NCBI GenBank assembly: GCA_023393125.1
Contig: JAEWMQ010000030.1
Coordinates: 76,527 to 140,526, forward strand
Source of the DNA: Bacillota bacterium
Lineage (GTDB): Bacteria; Bacillota; Clostridia; Lachnospirales; Cellulosilyticaceae
DNA: 64,000 nucleotides
Reading direction: 5' to 3'
Shown here one piece after another: positions 1-9,461 of the stretch. Positions within the stretch are counted from its first letter, which is position 1; each line of letters starts with the position of its first letter. The notes under the pieces were generated by a model. It had not been told where the DNA came from. It was given only the letters and a program-made list of their open reading frames with translations, and searched no databases. Both the position numbers and the translations under genes were made by a program.

Positions 1-27
1 ATAAATTGAAAAAGTTTAATGATTAAT

Positions 28-66
28 AAGAGAGGTGTTGTAATATGAATACAACACCTCTTTTGC
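28..66 (+). terminator. Rho-independent terminator of the gene left of the window
   Basis: An 11-bp perfect inverted repeat (32-42 with 50-60) is flanked by A and T runs that extend the stem. TTTT follows the 3' arm. It probably ends a gene lying before the window, because the next gene starts 115 bases further on. The stem could work in either direction. Confidence 0.75.
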
Positions 67-180
67 TTAATGTAAATTTATTGTAAAAGTACCACAAAAA
101 CTATTCTGTAAATGTAAAATATGGTATACTTATTAAAAATATCAGAATTATAATATTAAGACTGTGCAGCGAGGTGGGGT

Positions 181-1884
181 ATGGAACAGACACAAGAAGT
201 TAATAAAGCTGTTTTAGCAGAAATATTAGAAAAGATTATTGGCGAAATTGAGGATTGGGTCATAATTGGAGATAAATATGGTAAGATTATTTATGTCAAT
301 CAAACAGTTTATTTAGCCTGCAATATTTCAGGGGATCAAGTACTAGGTGAAGATATGTGTATGTTTGTAGGAATAGATCTATCTGATGATATAACCTTGC
401 AGCATATACAGAACTTTATATACAATGGTGAACGTTTCGAGTTTGTTACCAATCGCTTCGTGAAAGAAAATAAGCGTATTTATTTGGCGAATACATTAAC
501 AACTATTTGGGATGAAACTGGTCTACAATACTATGTTTGTTTATCTAAAGACATTACAAATACAGAGCAGTTAAAAGAAGAAGTATATAAGGCGAATTAC
601 TTTGATTCTTTGACGCATTATCCAAATCAAAAAGTTTTTATTGAAAGTACCCTAAAGCAAGTAAAAAAATCAAAAAGCAATGATACTCAATTTGCAGTTA
701 TTATTATTGATATAAAAGGATTGGGAGAAATTAATAATGTATATGGAATGAATATTGGTGACCATATTATTAAAGAAGTAGGAAAACGTATTAAGGAGCA
801 TCTTAATAATCAGCAAGAGATTTTTAAATATAACGGAAATAGTTTTGCAATTATACAACAAGAGGTCACTAGTAAGCAGCAAGTTATAGAATTTTTACAA
901 TTATTGCAAGTGACCATGGAAGAGCCCGTAAAGATTCACAATAGTTGTATGTATGTTGAGTTTAGAGTAGGAGTCTCACTTTATGAAGATGATTCTTTAT
1001 TAGGCTATCAAGTTATTGAACAGGCACAAATTGCTTTAGCTAAAGCTAAAAAGGAATCAAGTTATACGCCTTATGTTTTTTATACAAAAGGCATCCAAGA
1101 AGAGGTGAAAAACAGCTTTTTCTTGGAAAAGGAACTTCAGCTAGCACTGCAGAATGATGAATTTATAGTATATTATCAACCTTTTGTAGAATTAGCTAGT
1201 GAAAATATAGTAGGGATGGAGGCTTTACTTAGAAGAAGAAAGAGGAGTGGAGAGATAATTTCTCCAAGTGGTTTTATCAGTACTCTAGAAAAAATGAATT
1301 TAATTGAAAAAGTAGGGATGAAAGTATTAGAAAAAGTCTGTCAGCAGCTAAAAAAATGGCTAGAAAAAGGCTATAATGTTGTTCCTATATCTGTTAACTT
1401 ATCAGCTTTACAATTTAGAAATCCTCAATTAGCTAAAAATATCAAGAAGGTTTTAGAAAGCTATGGCATTCCGCCGCGATATGTTGTATTAGAAATTACG
1501 GAGACTATGGTTATGGAGGATATTGGGATTGCTCAGTTGATAATTGAAGAACTTAAAAATTATGGTTTCTCTATTTCTATTGATGATTTTGGTACAGGTT
1601 ATGCTTCTATTAGTTATTTAAAGAAGTTTATGTTTGACCACTTAAAAATTGACATTTCTTTTATTAGAGAAATAGTAGACAATGCAGAGGATAGGGCTAT
1701 TGTGGAAGCTATTATTGCTATAGCTAAAACTTTTAATTTACATACTATAGCTGAAGGGATAGAAAGTGAAGAGCAGCTTTATGTGATGAATGCATTAGGA
1801 TGTGAAATGGGACAAGGATTCTTTTGGGATCGTCCTATTACCCCAGAGCAAATAGAAAATAAATATTTTAAGGTTTGTTTATAA
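181..1884 (+). CDS. PAS-GGDEF-EAL protein, probable cyclic di-GMP phosphodiesterase
   Basis: 567 residues, no signal peptide or membrane span. The N-terminus (about 10-130) reads as a PAS sensor domain. A GGDEF domain follows (about 140-300), but its signature is NGNSF at 218-222, so cyclase activity is very probably lost. The C-terminal EAL domain (about 320-560) keeps its metal and substrate residues: EAL at 347-349, the Asn of VNLSA, the Glu of EITE, the DD pair at 468-469 in DDFGTG, the Lys of LKID, the Glu of AEGIE and the Gln of GQGF. I therefore infer a cytoplasmic enzyme that hydrolyses cyclic di-GMP, with the degenerate GGDEF domain perhaps a GTP-binding regulatory module. The start has a GAGGTGG ribosome site just upstream. 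The gene stands alone, followed about 120 bases later by rho. Confidence 0.88.
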   Translation: MEQTQEVNKAVLAEILEKIIGEIEDWVIIGDKYGKIIYVNQTVYLACNISGDQVLGEDMCMFVGIDLSDDITLQHIQNFIYNGERFEFVTNRFVKENKRIYLANTLTTIWDETGLQYYVCLSKDITNTEQLKEEVYKANYFDSLTHYPNQKVFIESTLKQVKKSKSNDTQFAVIIIDIKGLGEINNVYGMNIGDHIIKEVGKRIKEHLNNQQEIFKYNGNSFAIIQQEVTSKQQVIEFLQLLQVTMEEPVKIHNSCMYVEFRVGVSLYEDDSLLGYQVIEQAQIALAKAKKESSYTPYVFYTKGIQEEVKNSFFLEKELQLALQNDEFIVYYQPFVELASENIVGMEALLRRRKRSGEIISPSGFISTLEKMNLIEKVGMKVLEKVCQQLKKWLEKGYNVVPISVNLSALQFRNPQLAKNIKKVLESYGIPPRYVVLEITETMVMEDIGIAQLIIEELKNYGFSISIDDFGTGYASISYLKKFMFDHLKIDISFIREIVDNAEDRAIVEAIIAIAKTFNLHTIAEGIESEEQLYVMNALGCEMGQGFFWDRPITPEQIENKYFKVCL

Positions 1885-2006
1885 TTTAAAGCAAGCTTTT
1901 AATTTATAGTTACTTTTTATAGGGTGCGCTTGAAAAAAAACCTATGGATATGATAGACTAAGGAGAAGAAAAGCGATAAATAGTAAATTAAAGGAGTTAT
2001 TAACAA

Positions 2007-3374
2007 ATGAGTGATTGGGAAGAAATGACCTTAGTCCAGCTTCGAGCGAAGGCTAAGGAGCTAGGCATGAAAAATGTAAATAAAATGCGCAAAAGTGAGT
2101 TAGTGGCTAGCTTAAATAATAATAACTCCTCTTTTGCTTTGCAAGAAGAAGTGACAGTTGAAGAGGTTATAGAAGAACAAATCATTTCGGCAGAAGAAAT
2201 GGAAGAACCTATGTTAGCTCAAGATAACAATGAGGTTACTCACTTATCAAAAAGTGATCGTATGACAGGAGCAGGCATTTTAGAAATTATGGCCGATGGC
2301 TATGGTTTTTTAAGATCACAAAACTTTATGCGTGGTGAAAATGATATTTATGTTTCAATCTCTCAAATTAGACGTTTTAACTTAAAAACGGGTGATTGGA
2401 TAGAAGGAGATATAAGAAAACCTAAAGAAGGTGAAAAAGCTGGAGCCCTATTATATGTGCACAGAGTAAATGGGGATAGGCCTGAAAAAGCTAAATATCG
2501 TCCTAATTTTGAAACACTTACACCTGTATTTCCTAAAGAAAGGTTACAGTTAGAGGTGGAGTCGGATATTTTATCAACGCGTATTATTGATTTAATGGCA
2601 CCTATAGGTAAAGGTCAAAGAGGGCTTATTGTAGCCCCACCTAAAGCTGGTAAAACAATTTTGCTTAAACAAATAGCTAATGCTATTACGTATAATCATC
2701 CAGATGTTTCGCTGATTGTACTACTTATCGATGAGAGACCGGAAGAAGTAACCGATATCAGGCGTTCTATTCAAGGAAAAGATGTAGAGGTCATTGCATC
2801 TACTTTTGATGAGCCACCAGAACATCATAAACAAGTTATGGAAATGGTATTAGAGCGTGCCAAAAGAATGGTGGAGCAAGGAAAAGATTTAGTCATTTTG
2901 TTAGATAGTATTACACGTATGGCAAGGGCATATAATTTAACAATTCCACCAAGTGGAAGAACTCTTTCAGGGGGACTTGATCCAGCAGCACTTCATATGC
3001 CTAAAAAATTCTTTGGAGCAGCTAGAAAAATTGAAAATGGTGGTAGTTTAACGATTTTAGGAACGGCTTTAGTAGAAACAGGTAGTAAAATGGATGATGT
3101 TATTTTTGAAGAATTTAAAGGAACAGGTAATATGGAGCTTGTACTAGATCGTTCCTTATCAGAAAGACGTATTTTCCCAGCTATAGATATTTATAAGTCA
3201 GGAACACGTCGCGATGATTTACTTTTAACAGCTGATGAGATGAGTGTGGTTTATAACATTCGTAAAGATTTAAGTCGCAATCATACTTCAGAAGTAATGG
3301 AGAATCTTATTAATTCTATGCTACGCTATACAAGCAATAAAGAATTTATAGGACGTATGAAAAAAAGTACGTAA
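2007..3374 (+). CDS. rho: Transcription termination factor Rho
   Basis: 455 residues. Rho is the hexameric RNA-dependent ATPase that ends transcription. The N-terminus (about 1-45) is the Rho_N helical domain (LVQLRAKAKELGMKNV), followed by an acidic linker rich in Glu (about 48-75) that is longer than in E. coli Rho. The cold-shock-like RNA-binding domain follows (GILEIMADGYGFLR and onward). The ATPase core has Walker A APPKAGKT at 210-217, the LLIDERPEEVTD segment and the Q-loop/R-loop region GGSLTILGTALVETGSKMD. Length and motif order match the family. An AAAGGAG site lies 11 bases before the ATG. No clear hairpin follows the stop, and rpmE has its own promoter 50 bases downstream. Confidence 0.97.
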   Translation: MSDWEEMTLVQLRAKAKELGMKNVNKMRKSELVASLNNNNSSFALQEEVTVEEVIEEQIISAEEMEEPMLAQDNNEVTHLSKSDRMTGAGILEIMADGYGFLRSQNFMRGENDIYVSISQIRRFNLKTGDWIEGDIRKPKEGEKAGALLYVHRVNGDRPEKAKYRPNFETLTPVFPKERLQLEVESDILSTRIIDLMAPIGKGQRGLIVAPPKAGKTILLKQIANAITYNHPDVSLIVLLIDERPEEVTDIRRSIQGKDVEVIASTFDEPPEHHKQVMEMVLERAKRMVEQGKDLVILLDSITRMARAYNLTIPPSGRTLSGGLDPAALHMPKKFFGAARKIENGGSLTILGTALVETGSKMDDVIFEEFKGTGNMELVLDRSLSERRIFPAIDIYKSGTRRDDLLLTADEMSVVYNIRKDLSRNHTSEVMENLINSMLRYTSNKEFIGRMKKST

Positions 3375-3401
3375 ATTTCCATTGAATTATAAGCAAGCTA
3401 C

Positions 3402-3430
3402 TTGCAAATGGATATGGGACATGATATAAT
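3402..3430 (+). promoter_or_regulatory. Sigma-A-type promoter of rpmE
   Basis: TTGCAA at 3402-3407 and a perfect TATAAT at 3425-3430 are separated by 17 bases, about 70 bases before the rpmE start. GCAAG-CTA-CTTGC, a short palindrome, overlaps the -35 element at 3393-3405 and could be an operator. Confidence 0.7.
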
Positions 3431-3500
3431 ACCCATGTTGTCACAAAATTGCTAGAGTTAAAATTAACATAGAACAGTGTCATGAAAGAGGTGAATTTTA

Positions 3501-3701
3501 GTGAATAAAGAAATCCAACCAAAATATGAAGCAGTGACTGTTACTTGCAACGGTTGTGGAACTGTTATTGAAACACGTTCAACAAAAGAAACTATCAACG
3601 TTGAAGTATGTTCAAAATGTCATCCATTCTATACAGGTAAACAAAGAGCAGCAGCAGCTAAAGGTAGAATTGATAAATTCAACAAAAAATTCGGTATGTA
3701 A
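3501..3701 (+). CDS. rpmE: 50S ribosomal protein L31, zinc-binding form
   Basis: 66 residues, the usual length for L31. It contains the family core CSKCHPFYTGKQ and ends in a lysine-rich tail. Two CxxC pairs (CNGC near residue 16 and CSKC near residue 37) are the zinc ligands that define the C+ type, as opposed to the zinc-free paralogue YtiA/RpmE2. The start codon is GTG with a GAGGTG site upstream. The gene has its own promoter at 3402-3430 and a strong terminator at 3713-3746, so it is probably transcribed alone between rho and the prmC-prfA block. Confidence 0.96.
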   Translation: MNKEIQPKYEAVTVTCNGCGTVIETRSTKETINVEVCSKCHPFYTGKQRAAAAKGRIDKFNKKFGM

Positions 3702-3712
3702 ATATCACAATC

Positions 3713-3746
3713 AAGGGTTGAGAGGATGGTCTCAACCCTTTTTTCT
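3713..3746 (+). terminator. Rho-independent terminator of rpmE
   Basis: AAGGGTTGAG at 3713-3722 pairs with CTCAACCCTT at 3731-3740 around an 8-base loop, followed by TTTTCTTT. Confidence 0.93.
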
Positions 3747-3750
3747 TTAG

Positions 3751-3779
3751 TTTAAAAATCATAGATATTCATGTATAAT
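3751..3779 (+). promoter_or_regulatory. Probable promoter of the DUF1385-prmC-prfA block
   Basis: TATAAT at 3774-3779 lies 17 bases after TTTAAA at 3751-3756. It follows the rpmE terminator directly and precedes the DUF1385 start by about 50 bases. The -35 match is only moderate. Confidence 0.5.
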
Positions 3780-3826
3780 AGAGGATGCAATAGAGATAGA
3801 AAGACATTTAAAGATAAGGAGGTAAG

Positions 3827-4753
3827 ATGATGGCAAAAGTAAATATTGGTGGTCAAGCCGTATTAGAAGGCGTTATGATGAAGGGAAAAAGCTACTATGC
3901 AGTAGCTGTAAGAAAAGCTGATGGTGAGATTGTTGTAGATTCTAAAAAATCAACAAGTATCATGGAACGTATAAAGATTTTTAAATGGCCTCTTTTAAGA
4001 GGGGGAGCAGTTTTTATAGAATCCCTTATTTTAGGCGTAAAAACCTTGAATTATTCAGCAGAGCTTTATGGAGATGAAGAAGTAGAAGAGGCTCCTAGTA
4101 AGTTTGAAATGTGGTTGTCCAGTAAACTGGGAGATAAAGGTGAAAAAATCATCATGGCGTTTGTGATGGTGCTATCCTTTGCACTTTCTATTGGTCTATT
4201 TATGGTATTACCAATGCTTTTAAGTGCACTACTTAAACGTTTTATTGATATTAATTTAGTGGCACAGAACTTAATTGAAGGTGCCATTCGTATTACATTA
4301 TTTTTAGGATACATGAAACTTGTTAGTAAAATGAGAGATATTAGACGCACTTTTGAATATCATGGAGCAGAGCATAAATGTATTAATTGTTTAGAGCAAG
4401 ATAAAGAGCTTAATGTAGAAAATGTAAGAGGCTGTACGAGACTACATAAAAGTTGTGGAACGAGCTTTCTTTTTGTAGTAATGATAGTAAGTATTTTAGT
4501 ATATAGTGTTTTTACAACGGAGATTGTATGGCAAAGAACACTTATTCGTATTGTGATGTTGCCTGTTATTGCAGGTATTTCTTATGAATTTATTAGATGG
4601 GCTAGATTAAAGCCAGAAAACAAATTGGCTAACTTATTAAGTAAACCAGGCATGTGGCTTCAAAGGGAGTTTACAACAGCTGAACCGGATGATAAACAAA
4701 TTGAAGTTGCTATTGCAGCTGTAGAAGGAGTCTTTAAGCATGAACCTATGTAG
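3827..4753 (+). CDS. DUF1385 family membrane protein
   Basis: 308 residues. The N-terminal motif NIGGQAVLEGVMMKG is the hallmark of the DUF1385 (YqhQ-type) family, which is commonly found next to prmC and prfA in Clostridia. There are about four membrane spans, including hydrophobic stretches around 110-150 and 215-260, and a conserved central motif EYHGAEHKCINCLE with His and Cys residues that look like a metal site. The biochemical function is not known to me. Two in-frame ATGs stand together (3827 and 3830) behind AAGGAGG at 3816-3822; 3830 has the better spacing, but the choice changes only one residue. Its 3' end overlaps prmC by 14 bases, so the two are probably translationally coupled. 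Confidence 0.9.
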   Translation: MMAKVNIGGQAVLEGVMMKGKSYYAVAVRKADGEIVVDSKKSTSIMERIKIFKWPLLRGGAVFIESLILGVKTLNYSAELYGDEEVEEAPSKFEMWLSSKLGDKGEKIIMAFVMVLSFALSIGLFMVLPMLLSALLKRFIDINLVAQNLIEGAIRITLFLGYMKLVSKMRDIRRTFEYHGAEHKCINCLEQDKELNVENVRGCTRLHKSCGTSFLFVVMIVSILVYSVFTTEIVWQRTLIRIVMLPVIAGISYEFIRWARLKPENKLANLLSKPGMWLQREFTTAEPDDKQIEVAIAAVEGVFKHEPM

Positions 4754-5615
4754 TCCAAAATCTATTTTTGAATGGATGAAATGGGGAGAAATGACTTTAA
4801 AATCTAAAGGAAGACCTGATAGCGCTATAGATGCCAAGCTTTTAATGAAACATGTATTAGGACTTAATGAAACAAGGCTTTTGTTAGAACGACAAAAGCT
4901 ATTAAAAGAGTCGTTACAAAGTACTTATAAGTTACTCATTGAAAGTAGAAGCAGTGGTATTCCATTACAGCAACTTACTGGTATACAGGAATTTATGGGC
5001 CTAGAATTTATAGTTAATGAACATGTTCTCATTCCAAGGCAAGATACGGAAACTTTAATAGAAGAGTTACTAGAACAAAATAAGGTATTTTCTTTTAAAA
5101 GAGGAATAGATATAGGAACAGGAACGGGATGTATTAGCGTGGCTCTAGCTCATTACATTCCAGATTTAACGATGTATGCGATTGATATTTCAGAAGAAGC
5201 TTTAAAAGTAGCTACTAAAAATATTCAAAAGCATGAGTTAGAGAAGCGCATATTTACTTTGAAAAGTAATGTATTAGAAAGTTACCCTAAAGAAGAAAAG
5301 GTAGATCTAATTGTATCTAATCCACCGTATATTTCAAAAGAGGACGTGGAGACATTAATGATAGAAGTTATAGATCATGAACCACGTCAAGCTTTAACAG
5401 ATGAGGGCGATGGTTTAAGCTTTTATAAACGTATTTCAAAAGATGCCAAGAGTTATTTAAATGAGGGTGGTGTTATTGCTTATGAAATAGGATATAATCA
5501 AGGTAAAGCGGTAACAACTATACTCAAAGAAGAAGGTTATAGTAACATTAAGCTATTAAAAGACCTGTCAGGTAATGATAGAGTCGTCACAGCAAGATGG
5601 CATAGAAATGAATAA
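4740..5615 (+). CDS. prmC: Release factor glutamine methyltransferase
   Basis: 291 residues. PrmC (HemK) methylates the Gln of the GGQ motif in release factors using S-adenosylmethionine, in the cytoplasm. The helical N-terminal release-factor-binding domain occupies about 1-85. The Rossmann-type methyltransferase core has the SAM-binding stretch DIGTGTGCISVALA near 117-130 and the catalytic NPPY at 194-197. It starts inside the end of the DUF1385 gene (14-base overlap). Its substrate, the product of prfA, is encoded 42 bases downstream, which is the classic arrangement. Confidence 0.96.
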   Translation: MNLCSPKSIFEWMKWGEMTLKSKGRPDSAIDAKLLMKHVLGLNETRLLLERQKLLKESLQSTYKLLIESRSSGIPLQQLTGIQEFMGLEFIVNEHVLIPRQDTETLIEELLEQNKVFSFKRGIDIGTGTGCISVALAHYIPDLTMYAIDISEEALKVATKNIQKHELEKRIFTLKSNVLESYPKEEKVDLIVSNPPYISKEDVETLMIEVIDHEPRQALTDEGDGLSFYKRISKDAKSYLNEGGVIAYEIGYNQGKAVTTILKEEGYSNIKLLKDLSGNDRVVTARWHRNE

Positions 5616-5657
5616 ATGAATGATATAAAGTAATCAATCAATAAAAAGAGGTGTACT

Positions 5658-6731
5658 ATGTTTGATCAATTACAAGAATTAGTAGATAAATATCACATTA
5701 TTGGCGACCAGATTAGTCAACCAGAAGTTATTGCAGATCAAGAGAGATGGCAAAAACTGATGAAAGAACACAGCGACTTAAAAGAAATTGTTGAAAAGTA
5801 TGAAGAATATAAGGCAACTTTAGAGGCTATTGATGAAGCCCTTATGATGCTTGATGATAATTTAGACGATGATTTTAGAGAACTAGTTAAAGAAGAGCTT
5901 GCAGAAAATAAAAAACGTGTAGAGCCTCTTGAAAATGAAATCAAATTTTTACTTTTACCAAAAGACCCTAATGATGATAAAAACGTAATTGTGGAAATTC
6001 GTGGTGGTGCCGGTGGTGATGAGGCAGCATTATTTGCAGCAGAACTTTACCGCATGTACTGTTATTATGCAGAAAGTCATCGTTTTAAAACAGAACTTAT
6101 GTCCTTAAACGAAAATGGGATTGGTGGGTTTAAAGAAGTAATCTTCATGGTAAAAGGTCAGGGAGCTTATTCTAAATTAAAATATGAAAGTGGTGTACAT
6201 CGTGTACAACGTATCCCGGCAACTGAGTCAGGTGGGCGTATCCATACGTCTACTGTAACTGTAGCTGTTATGCCAGAAGCAGAAGAATTAGATGTTCAAT
6301 TAGATATGAATGATGTACGTATTGACGTATGTAGAGCTTCAGGAAATGGTGGACAATGCGTTAATACTACAGACTCTGCTGTACGTGCACTCCACGTACC
6401 AACGGGACTTATGGTTTACTGTCAAGATGAAAAATCACAGCTTAAAAATAAAGAAAAAGCGCTTAAAATCCTTCGCACAAGACTTTTCGATTTAGAGCAA
6501 GCTAAAGCTCATGCTGAAATGGCAGCAGAAAAGAAAAGCCTAGTTGGTACAGGAGATCGTAGTGAGCGTATTAGAACTTATAACTTCCCACAAGGGCGTG
6601 TGACAGATCACCGTGTAGGTTTAACCCTTCATAAACTAGAACAAGTTTTAGATGGAGATTTAGAAGAAATCATTTCTACTTTAACAACAGTAGACCAAAC
6701 AGATAAATTAAAAGCAGTTACAAATGAATAA
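5658..6731 (+). CDS. prfA: Peptide chain release factor 1
   Basis: 357 residues, the usual RF1 length. RF1 reads UAA and UAG codons and triggers hydrolysis of peptidyl-tRNA. The stop-codon reading tripeptide PAT is at 187-189, which separates it from RF2 (SPF). The catalytic GGQ is at 231-233 within GNGGQCVNTTDSAVR; a Cys follows the GGQ where E. coli has His. An N-terminal helical domain spans about 1-110. A GAGGTG site precedes the ATG. The perfect terminator at 6735-6777 closes the DUF1385-prmC-prfA unit. Confidence 0.97.
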   Translation: MFDQLQELVDKYHIIGDQISQPEVIADQERWQKLMKEHSDLKEIVEKYEEYKATLEAIDEALMMLDDNLDDDFRELVKEELAENKKRVEPLENEIKFLLLPKDPNDDKNVIVEIRGGAGGDEAALFAAELYRMYCYYAESHRFKTELMSLNENGIGGFKEVIFMVKGQGAYSKLKYESGVHRVQRIPATESGGRIHTSTVTVAVMPEAEELDVQLDMNDVRIDVCRASGNGGQCVNTTDSAVRALHVPTGLMVYCQDEKSQLKNKEKALKILRTRLFDLEQAKAHAEMAAEKKSLVGTGDRSERIRTYNFPQGRVTDHRVGLTLHKLEQVLDGDLEEIISTLTTVDQTDKLKAVTNE

Positions 6732-6734
6732 GTA

Positions 6735-6777
6735 ACAAAAAAGAACATTGCTACTAGTAGCAATGTTCTTTTTTGTT
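6735..6777 (+). terminator. Rho-independent terminator of prfA
   Basis: AAAAAAGAACATTGCTA and TAGCAATGTTCTTTTTT form a nearly perfect 17-bp stem with a CTAG loop, ending in a T run. Confidence 0.95.
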
Positions 6778-6946
6778 AGTATAAGTCTATTTTTACATAT
6801 TATGCAGGGATAAATGACATATGGGGCAGTTAGCAAGATGAGGTAAAAATGTTAGGCTATAATGAAAAAAGAAGTATGAGATAGGGCCTTTATCCAAATT
6901 AGAATAAGTAAAATAGAGTGTTAGGAAGAAAGAGAGGAGAAATGAT

Positions 6947-9451
6947 ATGAATATGAAAAAGTTTTCAATGGGATTAGCTATAATGATGGGAATTAATGCA
7001 TTAGTTCCTCTTTATGCTGCTACAGTAGATCAAGCTAGATATGAGGCAGAGCAGGCAACTCTCCACAATGTTGGATTAGGAGATAATAGTTACAAAGGTT
7101 ATTCTGGAAGTGGATATGTAGCTGGCATGGATGCATCTGATGCGTATGTTGAATTTACTGTCAATGTACCTAAAGCAGGTCGTTATAATTTGTATGTTAA
7201 CTATTGTGCACCTTATGGTGAAAAACAAGAAACGATTACAGTTAATGGTGGACAATCCTTTAGTGGGCATTTTACACCTAATACTGCATTTGAGCTAGCT
7301 AATGTGGGAACGATTAAGTTAAATGCAGGAGAAAATAAAATACGTATTTCAAGATTTTGGGGATGGACACTTTTCGATTATATTGAGCTAGAAGAAGCTG
7401 AAGCTATTAGTATTAATACAAATGTATCAGATGAACTCATTAATCCTAATGCTACAGAAGCTACTAAAAAACTAATGACATATTTGACAAGTATTTATGG
7501 TGAAAATATTTTATCTGGACAATTTGCGTATACCACTAAATATACAGAAATTGATGCTATTTATAATCAAACTAAAAAATATCCTGCTATTATCGGATTA
7601 GATTTTAGTGATTATTCTCCAGCACGAGTAGCTTTAGGATGTAATAAAGGTCAGGATACAGAAAAAGCAATTGAGTGGTGGAAACAAGGTGGGTTAGTTA
7701 CTTTTTGTTGGCACTGGCATTCGCCTATAGGCGCTTCTACAGATGAAGATAAGAAGTGGGGAGGTTTTTATACTAAGAATACAACTTATGATTTAGGTAA
7801 AGCAATGTCTGACCATAATTCACAAGAATACATAACCCTCATAAGAGATATTGATGCAATTGCAGTAGAACTCAGTAAACTTCAAGATGCGAATGTACCT
7901 ATACTTTGGAGACCTTTACACGAAGCATCAGGTGGTTGGTTCTGGTGGGGAGCAGCAGGCGCTGATAATTATAAAGAGTTATGGAAATTAATGTATGATA
8001 GATTAACCAATTATCATGGCATTAATAATCTAATATGGGTTTGGAATGCACAAGATAAAGATTGGTACCCAGGTGATGAGTATGTAGATATTATTGGTGA
8101 AGATATTTATGCTAATAAGAAGGATTATGATTCACAAAGCAATGGATTTTTAAAAGCGTATGACTACACAAAGACGAATAAGCTTATTACAATGTCTGAA
8201 AATGGTGTATTAATGGATCCAGATATTTTAGTAGCAGATGGTATACCTTGGTCATGGAATTGTACTTGGGGAGGAGAATTTGTTGTGCCTTGGGTAGGCT
8301 CTTATGATTATACAGAACAATATACAAGTTTGGATATGTTAAAGAAATACTATAATCATAGTTATGTTTTAACAAGAGATGAACTGCCAACATATTTATT
8401 TACTAGTTCAGATGTAAAAGAAATGAAAGTATCAGTTACTACACCTAGTACAGGTGAGGTTTTTGATTGTAGTACAAGCTATGCTCCTATTGCATTAGCT
8501 GCTGCTGTTGAGAATGCTAACACGTATACAGTTGAGTTTTTTGTAAATGGCACAAGTGTAGGTAAAGGCAATGAAGTAAGTTTCCTACCATCAGGTACAA
8601 CGACTAATGCAGATGGTTTAGTTGAGTACACTATAGTGGCAAAAGTGACAGATGCTACAGGCAAGACTAAAACATCTGAACCTGTAACTATTCAGGTTAA
8701 ATTACCTATAGTAGAAAAGATGGCTGTAAATATAATAAGCCCACAAAGTGGAGAAGTATTTGATTGCAGTGTACCAGGTACAAACATCCCACTAAGTGCA
8801 GAGCTTAAAAATGAAGAGACAGCAAGTATAGCATTTTATGTTGATGATAAACTTATAGGAACAGGTAAGGACGTAAACTGGGTCCCTACAGATACTGTAA
8901 GTTCAGCAGATGAACTAAAAACCTATTATGTTGTAGCTAAAGCTACTAATGTTAAAGGTGAAGTTGCGGTTTCAGAAAAAGTAGCTATTAAGGTAAAACT
9001 ACCTGTTAAGGAAGTAACACAAACTGTGAAAGTTACACAGAATAAAACAGCTCCTATAGGAAACAGCATCAATATGAATTTAGAAGTAACAAATACAGGT
9101 GAAGAAATGGATTTATCACAATTAGAGCTTCGCTACTACTTCACAGAGCAAACAACCTTAACACAAACGATTTGGTGTGATCATAGTGCACTTCAAATGA
9201 ATGTATCTCCATGGTATGTTACTTTAAATTCTGATTTAGAGAAGGAAATTGTACATTTGGGTAACGGAGAGTTTTATATTTCTATTAAACCAACAAGTCG
9301 TATTCCATTTGTAAACAATGGTAAATTTATTTTACAAGCACGTGTCACTAAATCTGACTGGTCAAATTATGATCAAAGTAATGACCTTTCTTATAATAAT
9401 GGTATTGCTGTATATTATAAGGGAGCTTTAATTGAAGGGATGGAGCCCTAA
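6947..9451 (+). CDS. Secreted GH26 beta-mannanase with CBM35-like, two Ig-like and CBM3-like modules
   Basis: 834 residues. A signal peptide of about 24 residues ends near LYAA. Residues about 30-150 read as a CBM35-like beta-sandwich (ARYEAEQATL, GDNSYKGYSGSGYV, NKIRISRF). Residues about 155-465 are a GH26 catalytic domain: acid/base Glu326 in RPLHEASGGWFWWG and nucleophile Glu418 in MSENG. Two similar beta-rich repeats follow (about 483-590 and 593-690, each starting near SGEVFDCS or TGEVFDCS), then a C-terminal CBM3-like module (LRYYFTEQ, WCDHSALQ, SDWSNYDQSND). I infer hydrolysis of mannan in cell-wall material to which the enzyme is anchored through cellulose binding. There is no dockerin or surface-layer motif. 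Transcribed alone, with a GAGGAG site and a terminator at 9462-9503. Confidence 0.93.
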   Translation: MNMKKFSMGLAIMMGINALVPLYAATVDQARYEAEQATLHNVGLGDNSYKGYSGSGYVAGMDASDAYVEFTVNVPKAGRYNLYVNYCAPYGEKQETITVNGGQSFSGHFTPNTAFELANVGTIKLNAGENKIRISRFWGWTLFDYIELEEAEAISINTNVSDELINPNATEATKKLMTYLTSIYGENILSGQFAYTTKYTEIDAIYNQTKKYPAIIGLDFSDYSPARVALGCNKGQDTEKAIEWWKQGGLVTFCWHWHSPIGASTDEDKKWGGFYTKNTTYDLGKAMSDHNSQEYITLIRDIDAIAVELSKLQDANVPILWRPLHEASGGWFWWGAAGADNYKELWKLMYDRLTNYHGINNLIWVWNAQDKDWYPGDEYVDIIGEDIYANKKDYDSQSNGFLKAYDYTKTNKLITMSENGVLMDPDILVADGIPWSWNCTWGGEFVVPWVGSYDYTEQYTSLDMLKKYYNHSYVLTRDELPTYLFTSSDVKEMKVSVTTPSTGEVFDCSTSYAPIALAAAVENANTYTVEFFVNGTSVGKGNEVSFLPSGTTTNADGLVEYTIVAKVTDATGKTKTSEPVTIQVKLPIVEKMAVNIISPQSGEVFDCSVPGTNIPLSAELKNEETASIAFYVDDKLIGTGKDVNWVPTDTVSSADELKTYYVVAKATNVKGEVAVSEKVAIKVKLPVKEVTQTVKVTQNKTAPIGNSINMNLEVTNTGEEMDLSQLELRYYFTEQTTLTQTIWCDHSALQMNVSPWYVTLNSDLEKEIVHLGNGEFYISIKPTSRIPFVNNGKFILQARVTKSDWSNYDQSNDLSYNNGIAVYYKGALIEGMEP

Positions 9452-9461
9452 ATAAGAGCCT

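Noticed and set aside
4066..4350. Long open frame on the - strand inside the DUF1385 gene
   Set aside because: It has no ribosome site or family pattern and lies wholly inside a well-supported gene; treated as a shadow. The same applies to other frames within genes.
6342..6362. Cys after GGQ in release factor 1
   Set aside because: Looks odd next to E. coli, but the GNGGQCVN form is, as I recall it, common in Clostridia RF1, so it is not treated as unusual.
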